NCBI RefSeq assembly: GCF_015624425.1
Contig: NZ_CP049919.1
Location: forward strand, 1,240,001-1,304,000
DNA from: Roseateles sp. DAIF2
GTDB taxonomy: Bacteria; Pseudomonadota; Gammaproteobacteria; Burkholderiales; Burkholderiaceae_C
DNA: 64,000 nucleotides
Reading direction: 5' to 3'
Shown: in pieces, positions 27,279 to 34,634 of the stretch
Numbering within the stretch: position 1 is the stretch's first letter
Layout: every line of letters starts with the position of its first letter
Notes under the pieces: generated by a model
What the model was told of the DNA's origin: nothing
The model's database searches: none
What the model saw: the letters and a program-made list of their open reading frames with translations, nothing else
Position numbers and translations under genes: made by a program

Positions 27279-27988
27279 GTCTGCGGCCCCAGCAGGATCT
27301 GGCGCGTCAGCGGGCCGTCGAAGCCGCCGCCGGGCGCGAACTGCAGGATCATGCGCACGCCGCTGGGCAGCACATGCTTGCTGCTGTTCGGGCCGGCCTG
27401 GTCGGGGTTGGGGTTCGGATTGGGGTTCGGGCCGGGCGGATTGGCGGGCGGCGGGCTCGGCTGGGCCACGTCGTCGCTGGACTGCGCGTTGCTCCAGGCG
27501 TTGCCGCGGTAGAAGAACATCTGCCAGCCGCTCAGGCCTTCCAGCGCCACCAGCTGGCGCGTCTGCGGTTCCAGCCCCTGCTGGCTGCGCGTCAGCGCGT
27601 CGATCAGGGCCTGCTGGGTCGTCAGCGCCGCGCTTTCCCAGCGGTACAGCCTGCCTTCGCGCAGGGTCCAGGCGACTAGCTGCAGGCCCTCGGCCTGGCG
27701 GCGCAGGATGCGCAGCGTGGAGCCGTCGAAGGTCAACGGCGGCACAGTGTTCAGCTCGCTGTCCTGCAGCATGCGCAGGTCCTGCTCCCATTGCACCAGC
27801 ACCGTCTGCAGCCGCTCGCTGCGCTGCAGGCTGGCCTGGCTGATCTCGCGGCTGCGCAGCATGCCGTCGATGCCGCGCCAGGCCATCACCGCGATCGCGG
27901 CCATGATGACCAGGGCCACCAGCACCTCGACCAGGGTGAAACCGGTACTCCGGTTCGACAAACCGCGGGATCTGCGGATCGCCATCAT
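27275..27988 (-). CDS. gspJ: Type II secretion minor pseudopilin GspJ
   Basis: Minor pseudopilin, 237 residues, with a class III leader cleaved after Gly16 (RSTG^FTLVE) and Glu at +5. A proline/asparagine run (PNPNPNPNPD) sits near residue 185, coded by short GGGTTC/GGGTTG-type tandem repeats at about 27402-27433, an uncommon insertion for this family. The start overlaps the gspI stop as TGATG. Confidence 0.92.
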   Translation of the reverse strand: MMAIRRSRGLSNRSTGFTLVEVLVALVIMAAIAVMAWRGIDGMLRSREISQASLQRSERLQTVLVQWEQDLRMLQDSELNTVPPLTFDGSTLRILRRQAEGLQLVAWTLREGRLYRWESAALTTQQALIDALTRSQQGLEPQTRQLVALEGLSGWQMFFYRGNAWSNAQSSDDVAQPSPPPANPPGPNPNPNPNPDQAGPNSSKHVLPSGVRMILQFAPGGGFDGPLTRQILLGPQT

Positions 27989-28359
27989 CAGTAGCGGCCC
28001 ATGATGGTGGACAGGGTCAGGAGCGGCACGCCGTCGGCGCTGCCGATCTGCGCGTCGATGCGGCGGAAGTTCGGGTTCGGCGTGGGTCGAACCAGCAGCT
28101 TGCCGCGGTACTCGCGGCCGAGCTGGCTGCAGCCGAAGTCCTGGTCGCCGACGCCGGGGAACTGGCGGGTCAGGCGCAACTCGGTCAGCTGGTTCTCGGC
28201 GCACCATTGCGCCGCGCTGACCTGGGCCAGGCGCTCGGCGTTGTCAGTCAGCGCGCCGGCCGCCTTCAGCCCGGCCGCCAGGGTGATGCCGACGATGGCC
28301 AGCGCCACCAGCACCTCGACCAGGGTGAAGCCCCGCGCCGGGCGGCCGCCGGGCCTCAT
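27988..28359 (-). CDS. gspI: Type II secretion minor pseudopilin GspI
   Basis: Minor pseudopilin of 123 residues that helps initiate the pseudopilus tip with GspJ and GspK. The leader is cleaved after Gly10 (RPARG^FTLVE), with Glu at +5, followed by a hydrophobic helix. The GspI-type ending contains the ENQLTELRL pattern. The start overlaps the gspH stop by four bases. Confidence 0.93.
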   Translation of the reverse strand: MRPGGRPARGFTLVEVLVALAIVGITLAAGLKAAGALTDNAERLAQVSAAQWCAENQLTELRLTRQFPGVGDQDFGCSQLGREYRGKLLVRPTPNPNFRRIDAQIGSADGVPLLTLSTIMGRY

Positions 28360-28832
28360 GGCGGCGGCGCCTCGCTGACGGTCTCGAAGGGCGCCAGCCC
28401 GTCGGTCGCGAGGGTCAGGTGTTGCTGGCCCAGGCTCAGGCGCACGCGCTGCGCGCCGATCAGCGGCTCCGGGCCCAGGCGCACGCTGTTGCCGCCGGCG
28501 ATCTGCACCGCCACCGGCTCACCCAGCCAGCGGGTCGGCATGCGCATGCGCGCCGGCAGGCCCTCGAAGCGGAACTGCGCGCCATGGGCATCCTGCACCG
28601 GCCGCCAGAAGACGCTCAGGCCGGCGGCGCGCGCCTCGGCGCGGGCGTTCTCGAACAGCGCGGCCAGGCGCTCCGCCTCGCGCTCCAGCTGGGCCGCGGC
28701 CGGATCGCGCAGGCTCAGGCTGATCGTCGCGGTGGCGATCGCGATCAGCGCGACGACCACCAGCAGCTCGATCAGCGTGAAGCCACGCGCAGGGCGGGCG
28801 GCGCTGTGCTGCCGTTCGCCGGGCCGCCCCAA
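28356..28832 (-). CDS. gspH: Type II secretion minor pseudopilin GspH (start uncertain)
   Basis: Minor pseudopilin. The prepilin site RPARG^FTLIELLVVVALIAIA is clear and the C-terminal GspH domain follows, but the start is hard to place: no ATG with a ribosome-binding site precedes the leader. A TTG at 28832 gives a 17-residue leader (MGRPGERQHSAARPARG) and a 158-residue product, which I prefer. A GTG at 28922 would give a 47-residue leader coded by the GC-rich repeat-like block between gspG and gspH. Neither start has a good Shine-Dalgarno. Confidence 0.8.
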   Translation of the reverse strand: MGRPGERQHSAARPARGFTLIELLVVVALIAIATATISLSLRDPAAAQLEREAERLAALFENARAEARAAGLSVFWRPVQDAHGAQFRFEGLPARMRMPTRWLGEPVAVQIAGGNSVRLGPEPLIGAQRVRLSLGQQHLTLATDGLAPFETVSEAPPP

Positions 28833-28925
28833 GAACGGCAGGGCGCAACCGGGGCGGGGCAGGCCCCGGCCTGGTTGCGGTCCCCGCGGGGGACCGACTG
28901 CGTACCCGCAGGCGAGGGGCACCTT
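28800..28925 (-). repeat. GC-rich repeat-like block between gspG and gspH, copy B
   Basis: Read on the minus strand, this block contains CCGCGGGGACCG, paired GGCCGGGGCC/GCCCCGCCCC arms, and the string TTGGGGCGGCCC that also occurs at 959-970. It separates gspG from gspH by about 100 bases while all other gspH-to-gspF junctions are tight. It overlaps the uncertain start region of gspH. Confidence 0.45.
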
Positions 28926-28926
28926 G

Positions 28927-29364
28927 CTACTGCCAAGAGCCGATATCGGCGTCCTTGCCCTCGCCACCGGCGCGGCCGTCGGCGCCGAAGCTGTAGACGT
29001 CGATCTCGCCCTTCACGCCGGGATTGGCATATTGATAGGGGCGGCCCCAGGGGTCGTTGGGCAGCTTTTCGACATAGGGCTTCCAGTTGCCCGGGGCCGG
29101 GCCGGAGCTGGGCTTGCGCACCAGCGCCTCCAGGCCTTGCTCGCCGGTGGGAAAGCGCTGGTTGTCGAGCTTGTAGAGCTTGAGCGCCTGCATCAGGTTG
29201 TTGACGTCGGTGCGCGCCGCGGTGACGCGCGCGTCGTCGGCGCGGTCCAGCACATTGGGCACCACCAGCGCCGCCAGCACGCCGATGATGACCAGCACGA
29301 CCAGCAGTTCGATCAGGGTGAAGCCGCGCGTGCGGCGGAGACGGGATAGAGGGTTTGCTTGCAT
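28927..29364 (-). CDS. gspG: Type II secretion major pseudopilin GspG
   Basis: Main subunit of the T2SS pseudopilus. In 145 residues: leader cleaved after Gly14 (RRTRG^FTLIE), Glu19 at mature +5, hydrophobic helix (LLVVLVIIGVLAALVVP), and the conserved PTGEQGLEALV and NDPWGRPYQY motifs with a calcium-site C-terminal region (SFGADGRAGGEG). First gene of the minus-strand gsp run; divergent from gspC with 45 bases between starts. Confidence 0.97.
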   Translation of the reverse strand: MQANPLSRLRRTRGFTLIELLVVLVIIGVLAALVVPNVLDRADDARVTAARTDVNNLMQALKLYKLDNQRFPTGEQGLEALVRKPSSGPAPGNWKPYVEKLPNDPWGRPYQYANPGVKGEIDVYSFGADGRAGGEGKDADIGSWQ

Positions 29365-29409
29365 GCGGCCCAGCCGGGTTGATCGGATCGGCTGAATCAT
29401 AATCGGCTC

Positions 29410-30054
29410 ATGCGTGCTCGATTGTTGGCCTTTGTGGTCTGGGCCTTGTTGGCCTGTGTCAGCGTTTTCTGGCTCATGAAGCTGGTAGTTCGGCCCTTGC
29501 CGGTGCCGCCGCAGGCCGTGCCCGCGGCCGACGCGACCGGCCCGCGCGCCGACCTCGCGCGCCTGCTCGGCGCAGCGCAGGCGCAGGCCGCGGTGCCCGA
29601 GCCGCAGGCGGCCAATGAGGGGCGCTTGCGCCTGGTGGGCTTGGTCGCGCCCAAGCAGGCGGGCCAGCCGCAGCATGCCGGCGAGGGCGTCGCTGTGATC
29701 TCGGTCGATGGCGCGCCGCCGCGGCCGGTGCGCGTGGGCGGCCTGGTGGATGGCGAGCTGCGGTTGCTGGCGCTGGATGCTCGCTCGGCCGCGCTGGGCA
29801 GCCAGGGCGTGGTCAGCCTGCGGCTGAATCTGGCGCCGCCGGTGCCCGCCGCGACCGGTTCCCTGCCGGTCGCGCAGAGCACGCCGGTGCCGGGGCAGCC
29901 GATGATGGCGCCGCCGCCGCAACCCTCACCGAATGCACCGCTGCCGGGGCTGGTGAGCGGCGGCCCCGGTGGCACCGCGCCGGATCTGCAGCAGCAACAG
30001 CAACATCAGCCGCCGCCATCGGATCTGCCGATCCGCGGCGGGGCCGCGCGCTGA
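29410..30054 (+). CDS. gspC: Type II secretion protein GspC (PulC-like)
   Basis: Inner-membrane protein that bridges the platform to the secretin. The 214-residue product has one N-terminal membrane helix (about 5-24), a Pro/Ala linker, and a homology-region domain (about 72-145; GRLRLVGLVAPK, GVAVISVDGAPPRPVRVGG). The C-terminus is a Pro/Gln-rich tail without a PDZ or coiled-coil domain. This short GspC and its divergent orientation from gspG fit arrangements known in Burkholderiales. Confidence 0.88.
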   Translation: MRARLLAFVVWALLACVSVFWLMKLVVRPLPVPPQAVPAADATGPRADLARLLGAAQAQAAVPEPQAANEGRLRLVGLVAPKQAGQPQHAGEGVAVISVDGAPPRPVRVGGLVDGELRLLALDARSAALGSQGVVSLRLNLAPPVPAATGSLPVAQSTPVPGQPMMAPPPQPSPNAPLPGLVSGGPGGTAPDLQQQQQHQPPPSDLPIRGGAAR

Positions 30055-30062
30055 ATCAATTG

Positions 30063-31145
30063 TCATAAATTGTTGATCGGGCCGCTGACCGCCTGATCCA
30101 GCAGCGGCAAGGGGCGCGAGTCGCCCGGCTTGTCTCTGACTTCGTGCAGCTCGCTGAGCAGGGCCGCGGCGCTGCGGATCAGTGGCCAGGCCAGCGCGGC
30201 GCCGGTGCCGTCGCCGCTTTCCATGCCCAGCTCCAGCAGGGCCGAGGCATGGAAGATGGCCAGCGCTTCATCGAGCCCGCGATGCCCATGGCTGCGGCAG
30301 AACACCGCATAGTCGGTCACCGGTGCGGCGATCAGCGCGGCGATCTTCAGCGCGGCGCAGGCGGCCATGCCGTCGATGATGATCAGCTGGCGCTTGCTGG
30401 CCGCGACCAGCATCGCGCCGGTCATCACCGCGATTTCGAATCCGCCCAGCGCGGCCAGCACCTCCAGCGGTTCGCTGAGCTCGCGGTGCCGCGCCTGCGC
30501 GCCCTGCAGGATCAGCAGCAGATGGGACAGGTGATCCTGGCGCATGTCGGGGCCGGCGACGATGAAGTCGCGCAGCGGGCTGCCGACCAGCGCTGCCAGC
30601 AGCAGCGCGGCGCTTTCCTGCGAGCCCTGGCCGAGGCCGGCGAAGGCCAGCGCGTTGCCGGGCAGATGGTCGGCGATCTCCATGCCGACGCGCAGGCCGG
30701 CATGGGCCTGCTCCATGCTCATCGCCGCGCCGGTGCGGGCGTTGCGTGTGCCATGTGCGATCTTGCGCGCCAGCAGCCGGGCATGCGGCTGCAGCGGCTC
30801 GGCGATGCCGCAGTCGACCACATGAAAGCCCAGCCCCTGCTGGCGCGCGAACACCGCCGCCGGGATGCGCTGCTGCAGCGCGAGCAGGGCCTGCTCGCGG
30901 GTGCTGCGGCCATGCAGCAGGCCGATGCCGTCGACCGCGATGCCATGGTCGGCCGCGAACAGGGCCAGGGCCGGGGCGTTGAAGCGCGGGGTCAGGGTGT
31001 TCTGCACCAGGCCCAGGCGCACCGCCAGCGGCTCCAGCTCGCCCATGCCGCCGGCCACCGCGGCGCGGCGGTCGATGCGCTCGCGCAGCGACCTCTCCAG
31101 CTCGGGGTTGGCGGTCGGCGAGATCAGCGACTGGTGGATGGGCAT
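30063..31145 (-). CDS. CobT-family phosphoribosyltransferase-like protein, divergent
   Basis: A 360-residue protein clearly related to CobT (nicotinate-nucleotide:5,6-dimethylbenzimidazole phosphoribosyltransferase): FAADHGIAVDGI at 63-74, GGFEIAVMTGAM at 234-245 and GTGAALAWPL at 313-322 all match. Three family motifs differ. The N-terminal PPGSLG-type loop is replaced by AGGMGELEPLA (31-41), the GEMGIGNTT-type motif by AGLGQGSQES (169-178), and the GEG(T/S)G motif with the catalytic Glu by GDGTG (311-315). Function as true CobT is therefore uncertain. No other cobalamin gene or riboswitch is nearby. It follows ilvA on the same strand. Confidence 0.75.
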   Translation of the reverse strand: MPIHQSLISPTANPELERSLRERIDRRAAVAGGMGELEPLAVRLGLVQNTLTPRFNAPALALFAADHGIAVDGIGLLHGRSTREQALLALQQRIPAAVFARQQGLGFHVVDCGIAEPLQPHARLLARKIAHGTRNARTGAAMSMEQAHAGLRVGMEIADHLPGNALAFAGLGQGSQESAALLLAALVGSPLRDFIVAGPDMRQDHLSHLLLILQGAQARHRELSEPLEVLAALGGFEIAVMTGAMLVAASKRQLIIIDGMAACAALKIAALIAAPVTDYAVFCRSHGHRGLDEALAIFHASALLELGMESGDGTGAALAWPLIRSAAALLSELHEVRDKPGDSRPLPLLDQAVSGPINNL

Positions 31146-31187
31146 GGCAGGCTTGATTCTGCGGCCGGGCGGCGTGGCCGGCCATCC

Positions 31188-31212
31188 GCAGCGCCCCTAG
31201 CCGGGGCGCTGC
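31188..31212. terminator. Hairpin between ilvA and the cobT-like gene
   Basis: Perfect 10-bp stem GCAGCGCCCC (31188-31197) with GGGGCGCTGC (31203-31212) in the 74-base gap after the ilvA stop. No T-run follows on the minus strand, so partial termination or mRNA protection is as likely as full termination. Confidence 0.4.
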
Positions 31213-31219
31213 CCGTCGC

Positions 31220-32806
31220 CTAGCGCAGGAACAGCTTGTAGACCGGGTTCTGGCTTTCGTCCTGGTAGGGGTAGTGCAGCGAATCGAGGAACTCGCGCAG
31301 CGCGCCGCTGTCGCCGCGCGGCACCTGGATGCCGACCAGGATGCGGCCGTAGTCGGCGCCCTGGTTGCGGTAGTGGAACAGGCTGATGTTCCAGTCCGGA
31401 TGCATGCTGGAGAGGAAGCGCATCAGCGCGCCCGGGCGCTCGGGGAAGGTGAAGCTGTACAGGCGCTCGTTCTTTGCCAGCTCGCCGCGGCCGCCGACCA
31501 TGTGGCGCAGGTGCTGCTTGGCCAGCTCGTTGTCGGTCAGGTCCTCGGTCGGGAAGCCATGCCTGATGAACTGCTTGGCCAGGCGCTCGGCCTCGTCGCG
31601 CTTGTGGATCGAGACGCCGACGAAGATATGGGCCGACTCGGCGTCGGCGATGCGGTAGTTGAACTCGGTGACGCTGCGCGGGCCGAGCAGCTCGCAGAAG
31701 CGCCGGAAGCTGCCGCGCTCCTCGGGGATGGTGACCGCGAACAGGGCCTCGCGCTGCTCGCCGACCTCGGCGCGCTCAGCGACGAAGCGCAGGCGGTCGA
31801 AGTTCATGTTGGCGCCGCAGGTGATCGCGACCAGGGTCTGGCCCTTGGCGCCGGTCTTGGCGACGTACTGCTTGATCGCCGCAACGCCCAGGCCGCCGGC
31901 CGGCTCCAGGATGCTGCGGGTGTCCTCGAACACATCCTTGATCGCGGCGCAGACGGCGTCGGTGTCGACGATCACGAAGTCGTCGACCAGGGCCCGGGTG
32001 ATGCGGAAGGTTTCCTCGCCGACCAGCTTGACCGCGGTGCCGTCGGAGAACAGGCCCACGTCGGCTAGCTGCACGCGCTTGCCGGCCTTGACCGAGCGCG
32101 CCATCGCGTCCGAGTCCTTGGTCTGCACGCCGATGATCTTGATCTCGGGGCGCACCGCCTTGATGTAGGCGGCGACGCCGGAGATCAGGCCGCCGCCGCC
32201 GATCGCGACGAAGATCGCGTCGATCGGGCCGGGATGCTGGCGCAGGATCTCCAGCGCGATCGTGCCCTGGCCGGCGATCACGTCCGGATCGTCGAAGGGA
32301 TGGACGAAGGTCAGGCCCTGCTCGCGCTCCAGCTCGATCGCGCGGCCATAGGCGTCGGTGAAGCTGTCGCCATGCAGCACGACCTCGCCGCCCAGGGCCT
32401 GGACCGCGTCGATCTTGACCTTGGGGGTGGTGACGGGCATCACGATCACCGCGCGGCAGCCTAGCTTCTTTGCCGAGAGCGCGACGCCCTGGGCATGGTT
32501 GCCGGCCGAGGCGCAGATCACGCCCTTGGCACGAGCCTCGGGCGACAGATGCGCCATCTTGTTGTAGGCGCCACGCAGCTTGAAGCTGAACACGGGCTGC
32601 TGGTCCTCGCGCTTCAGGAAGACCTTGTTGGCCAGGCGCTTGGACAGGTTCTTGGCGGCGTCCAGCGGGGTTTCAATCGCCACCTCATACACCTTGGCGT
32701 TCAGGATGCGCTGCAGATAGCTGTTGTCGCTGGGAATCAGCGCCGGTTGCTGGCTGCTCGAACGGGTCCTGTTGGGGGTGCGGCGCGAGGGGGCGGGGCC
32801 GGCCAT
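31220..32806 (-). CDS. ilvA: Threonine ammonia-lyase, biosynthetic
   Basis: PLP enzyme converting threonine to 2-oxobutyrate, the committed step to isoleucine. The 528 residues are typical of the long biosynthetic form. The PLP lysine is Lys76 in SFKLRGAYNKM; the glycine-rich phosphate cup appears as AIGGGGLISG. Two C-terminal ACT-like regulatory domains (about 345-520) imply feedback control by isoleucine and valine. The start is fixed by GGAGG six bases before the ATG. An intrinsic terminator lies about 120 bases upstream on the same strand. Confidence 0.96.
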   Translation of the reverse strand: MAGPAPSRRTPNRTRSSSQQPALIPSDNSYLQRILNAKVYEVAIETPLDAAKNLSKRLANKVFLKREDQQPVFSFKLRGAYNKMAHLSPEARAKGVICASAGNHAQGVALSAKKLGCRAVIVMPVTTPKVKIDAVQALGGEVVLHGDSFTDAYGRAIELEREQGLTFVHPFDDPDVIAGQGTIALEILRQHPGPIDAIFVAIGGGGLISGVAAYIKAVRPEIKIIGVQTKDSDAMARSVKAGKRVQLADVGLFSDGTAVKLVGEETFRITRALVDDFVIVDTDAVCAAIKDVFEDTRSILEPAGGLGVAAIKQYVAKTGAKGQTLVAITCGANMNFDRLRFVAERAEVGEQREALFAVTIPEERGSFRRFCELLGPRSVTEFNYRIADAESAHIFVGVSIHKRDEAERLAKQFIRHGFPTEDLTDNELAKQHLRHMVGGRGELAKNERLYSFTFPERPGALMRFLSSMHPDWNISLFHYRNQGADYGRILVGIQVPRGDSGALREFLDSLHYPYQDESQNPVYKLFLR

Positions 32807-32924
32807 GAATGTCCTCCGATGCTGTGGCTGTTGCGGCGCAGCATGATAAGCGAGGGGCGGCGGCGGCCCGGTTCACCGGGGCGGTGCACAAACGGCCAAA
32901 AGGCGGCGGGGGAAGCGCGGGACG

Positions 32925-32956
32925 AAAAAAAGCCCGAGTCCTTGCGGGCTCGGGCT
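32925..32956 (-). terminator. Intrinsic terminator on the minus strand upstream of ilvA
   Basis: On the minus strand, stem AGCCCGAG (32956-32949) pairs with CTCGGGCT (32938-32931) around a ten-base loop and is followed by seven T residues. It is a strong rho-independent terminator, yet no minus-strand gene ends here. It must close a short transcript starting inside 32957-33250, or act as an attenuator in the ilvA leader. Confidence 0.8.
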
Positions 32957-33230
32957 GAATCCACCATGGAGGCGGTGGAGGAGACAAACGGTGCAACGGG
33001 AACCCGTTTTGGCGCGAAGCCGTTCTGCTGAAATACTTTTTTCTCCAGAACGGTGCATCGCGAAAAACTAATGCATCACTTTGGTAAAAACCGCGATCTG
33101 CATTCAACCGCATACGTTTGCGGCTTGTTTCCATCTGCTTGTCTGGAATTCTACCGGCAACTCATGTTGCGCTGCAATATGTTTTTCCGGGCGCGGTGCA
33201 GGAATTCACGGCCGCGCCATTGCGGCGATG
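32957..33230 (-). ncRNA. Possible small RNA or leader ending at the minus-strand terminator
   Basis: This intergenic stretch is less GC-rich than its surroundings and, read on the minus strand, runs into the terminator at 32956-32925. No convincing coding frame is closed within it: the open frames run through the terminator. No clear -10/-35 pair was found on this strand, so the 5' end is unknown. Everything but the terminator is inference. Confidence 0.3.
33009..33053 (+). promoter_or_regulatory. Putative promoter with overlapping inverted repeat, upstream of the OsmC gene
   Basis: TTGGCG (33009-33014), 17-base spacer, AATACT (33032-33037). A perfect 8-bp inverted repeat, CCGTTCTG (33020-33027) and CAGAACGG (33046-33053), flanks the -10, as a dimeric regulator's site might. 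The start of transcription would leave a leader of about 225 bases before the OsmC gene. Confidence 0.4.
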
Positions 33231-33269
33231 ATGGGTGGTTTTCGCGACAAGTTGGAAGGACGATCCCAG

Positions 33270-33692
33270 ATGGAATGCACGATCAATTGGATGGGCGTGG
33301 ATGGCATGGCCTTCGTGGCCGAGACCGGCAGCGGCCACCTGCTGACGATGGACGGCGCGCCGGCCGGCGGCGGCCGCGACCTGGCGCCTCGGCCGATGGA
33401 AGCCGTGCTGGCCGGCACCGGCGGCTGCACCGCCTATGACGTGGTGCTGATCCTCAAGCGCGGCCGTCACGATGTGCGCGGCTGCCAGGTCAAGCTCAAG
33501 GCCGAGCGGGCCGAAGTCGACCCCAAGGTGTTCACCAGCATCCACATGCACTTCGTCGTCACCGGCAAGGGCCTGAACGCGGATGCGGTGGCGCGCGCGG
33601 TAGCGCTGTCGCATGAGAAGTACTGCTCGGCCAGCATCATGCTGGCCAAGACCGCGGCGATCACGACCTCGGTGGAGATCGTCGAAGTTTGA
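33270..33692 (+). CDS. OsmC family protein (YhfA-like)
   Basis: Small peroxidase/redox-type protein of the OsmC/Ohr superfamily, 140 residues. The two conserved cysteines are present: one in AGTGGCTAYDV (about residue 53) and one in HEKYCSASIM (about 119). The length, N-terminal WMG segment and lack of Ohr-specific motifs place it nearest to E. coli YhfA. A GGAAGGA ribosome-binding site nine bases upstream fixes the ATG at 33270. The upstream region holds a promoter-like sequence with an inverted repeat. Confidence 0.9.
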   Translation: MECTINWMGVDGMAFVAETGSGHLLTMDGAPAGGGRDLAPRPMEAVLAGTGGCTAYDVVLILKRGRHDVRGCQVKLKAERAEVDPKVFTSIHMHFVVTGKGLNADAVARAVALSHEKYCSASIMLAKTAAITTSVEIVEV

Positions 33693-33713
33693 ATCGGCGC
33701 GAAGCGCGCCGGG

Positions 33714-34370
33714 TCAGATCCGGTGCGCGGTGACGGTCATCACCTTGGCCGCGAGGCGCATCAGGCCCTTGATGGGCGCGGGCAGTTCCTGTGCGCCGGC
33801 GGCCAGCGCCTCGTCGGCATGGCGGGCCTCGTCCTCCTTCATCTGGGCGACGATGGCGCGTGAGGCGTGGTCTTCGGCCGGCAGGCGATCCAGATGGCCG
33901 GCCAGATGCTCCTCGACCTGGCGCTCGGTTTCGACCACGAAGCCCAGGCTCAGCTTGTCGCCGGCCAGCCCGGCCAGGGTGCCGAAGGCGAACGCGCCAC
34001 CCCACCACAGCGGGCTCAGGCGGCTGACATGGCTGTTCAGCTGGTCCAGCCGCTCGCGCGTCCAGGCCAGATGGTCTTCTTCTTCCCGGGCCGCGTGCAG
34101 GAAATGTTCGCGCAGCCCGGCATCACGGCAGACCAGGGCCTGCGACTGGTACAGCGCCTGGGCGCAGATCTCGCCGACATGGTTGACCCGCATCAGGGCG
34201 CCGGATAGCTGCTGTTCCTCGCGGGCGAGTGCCGGTGTTGCCTCGGTGGCCCGCGGCGTCGCGCGGCTGCGGCCATGGTGGCCGAACATCGTGCGCAGAC
34301 CATGATCCAGACTGGCGAGCAGCCGGTCGGGCGGAGAGAGACGGGTCGAGGGCGGGGTCGCGGAGCTCAT
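33714..34370 (-). CDS. coq7: Demethoxyubiquinone hydroxylase Coq7
   Basis: Di-iron membrane-associated monooxygenase that performs the C6 hydroxylation in ubiquinone synthesis, replacing UbiF in many proteobacteria. The 218 residues contain the carboxylate-bridged di-iron ligands: Glu67 in [19 protein letters not shown] near 95-101, a mid-region [10 protein letters not shown], and the C-terminal [10 protein letters not shown]. It is convergent with the OsmC gene and divergent from the first porin gene. Confidence 0.94.
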   Translation of the reverse strand: MSSATPPSTRLSPPDRLLASLDHGLRTMFGHHGRSRATPRATEATPALAREEQQLSGALMRVNHVGEICAQALYQSQALVCRDAGLREHFLHAAREEEDHLAWTRERLDQLNSHVSRLSPLWWGGAFAFGTLAGLAGDKLSLGFVVETERQVEEHLAGHLDRLPAEDHASRAIVAQMKEDEARHADEALAAGAQELPAPIKGLMRLAAKVMTVTAHRI

Positions 34371-34475
34371 CGGGGCGGCAGTTTAGTCCGCTCGCCCGCG
34401 ACCCGCCAAATCAGTCTGGCGGGATTGAATATGAGGGTTTTCGATGACAGTTTTTCGAGTCCTGTTTCACGTTGC

Positions 34476-34502
34476 GCCTGGACAACGAAGCCCAGGCTTT
34501 TT
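34476..34502 (+). terminator. Weak intrinsic terminator or attenuator in the porin leader
   Basis: Stem GCCTGG (34476-34481) with CCAGGC (34492-34497), ten-base loop, then TTTTT. It lies 133 bases before the first porin gene, with no plus-strand gene upstream, so it would act inside the porin's own leader if transcription begins upstream. Confidence 0.4.
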
Positions 34503-34634
34503 GCGCGTTTCTATCTGGTCACAGCGGGTTTGCTCTGGTGCAATACGGCAACTTCCGCTCAGGAGGTTGGCCTGATCGGCCCCGTCAAAAGGGCTTCCCG
34601 GATCGGGGCCTCTTACTCAACCAAGGAGAATCGA

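Noticed and set aside
31146..31219. Possible cobalamin riboswitch before the cobT-like gene
   Set aside because: The gap is 74 bases, too short for the class, and holds only a simple hairpin; no B12-box-like sequence was seen.
32685..33134. Minus-strand open frame upstream of ilvA with tandem tryptophan codons before a terminator, resembling a trp-type attenuator peptide
   Set aside because: The frame runs through the terminator and into ilvA with no stop after the Trp codons, has no ribosome-binding site, and Trp control of ilvA makes little sense. Only the terminator itself is kept.
34275..34634. In-frame extension upstream of the first porin, with an ATG at 34431
   Set aside because: The porin signal peptide and a strong AAGGAGAA site place the start at 34635; the upstream ATG lacks an equivalent site.
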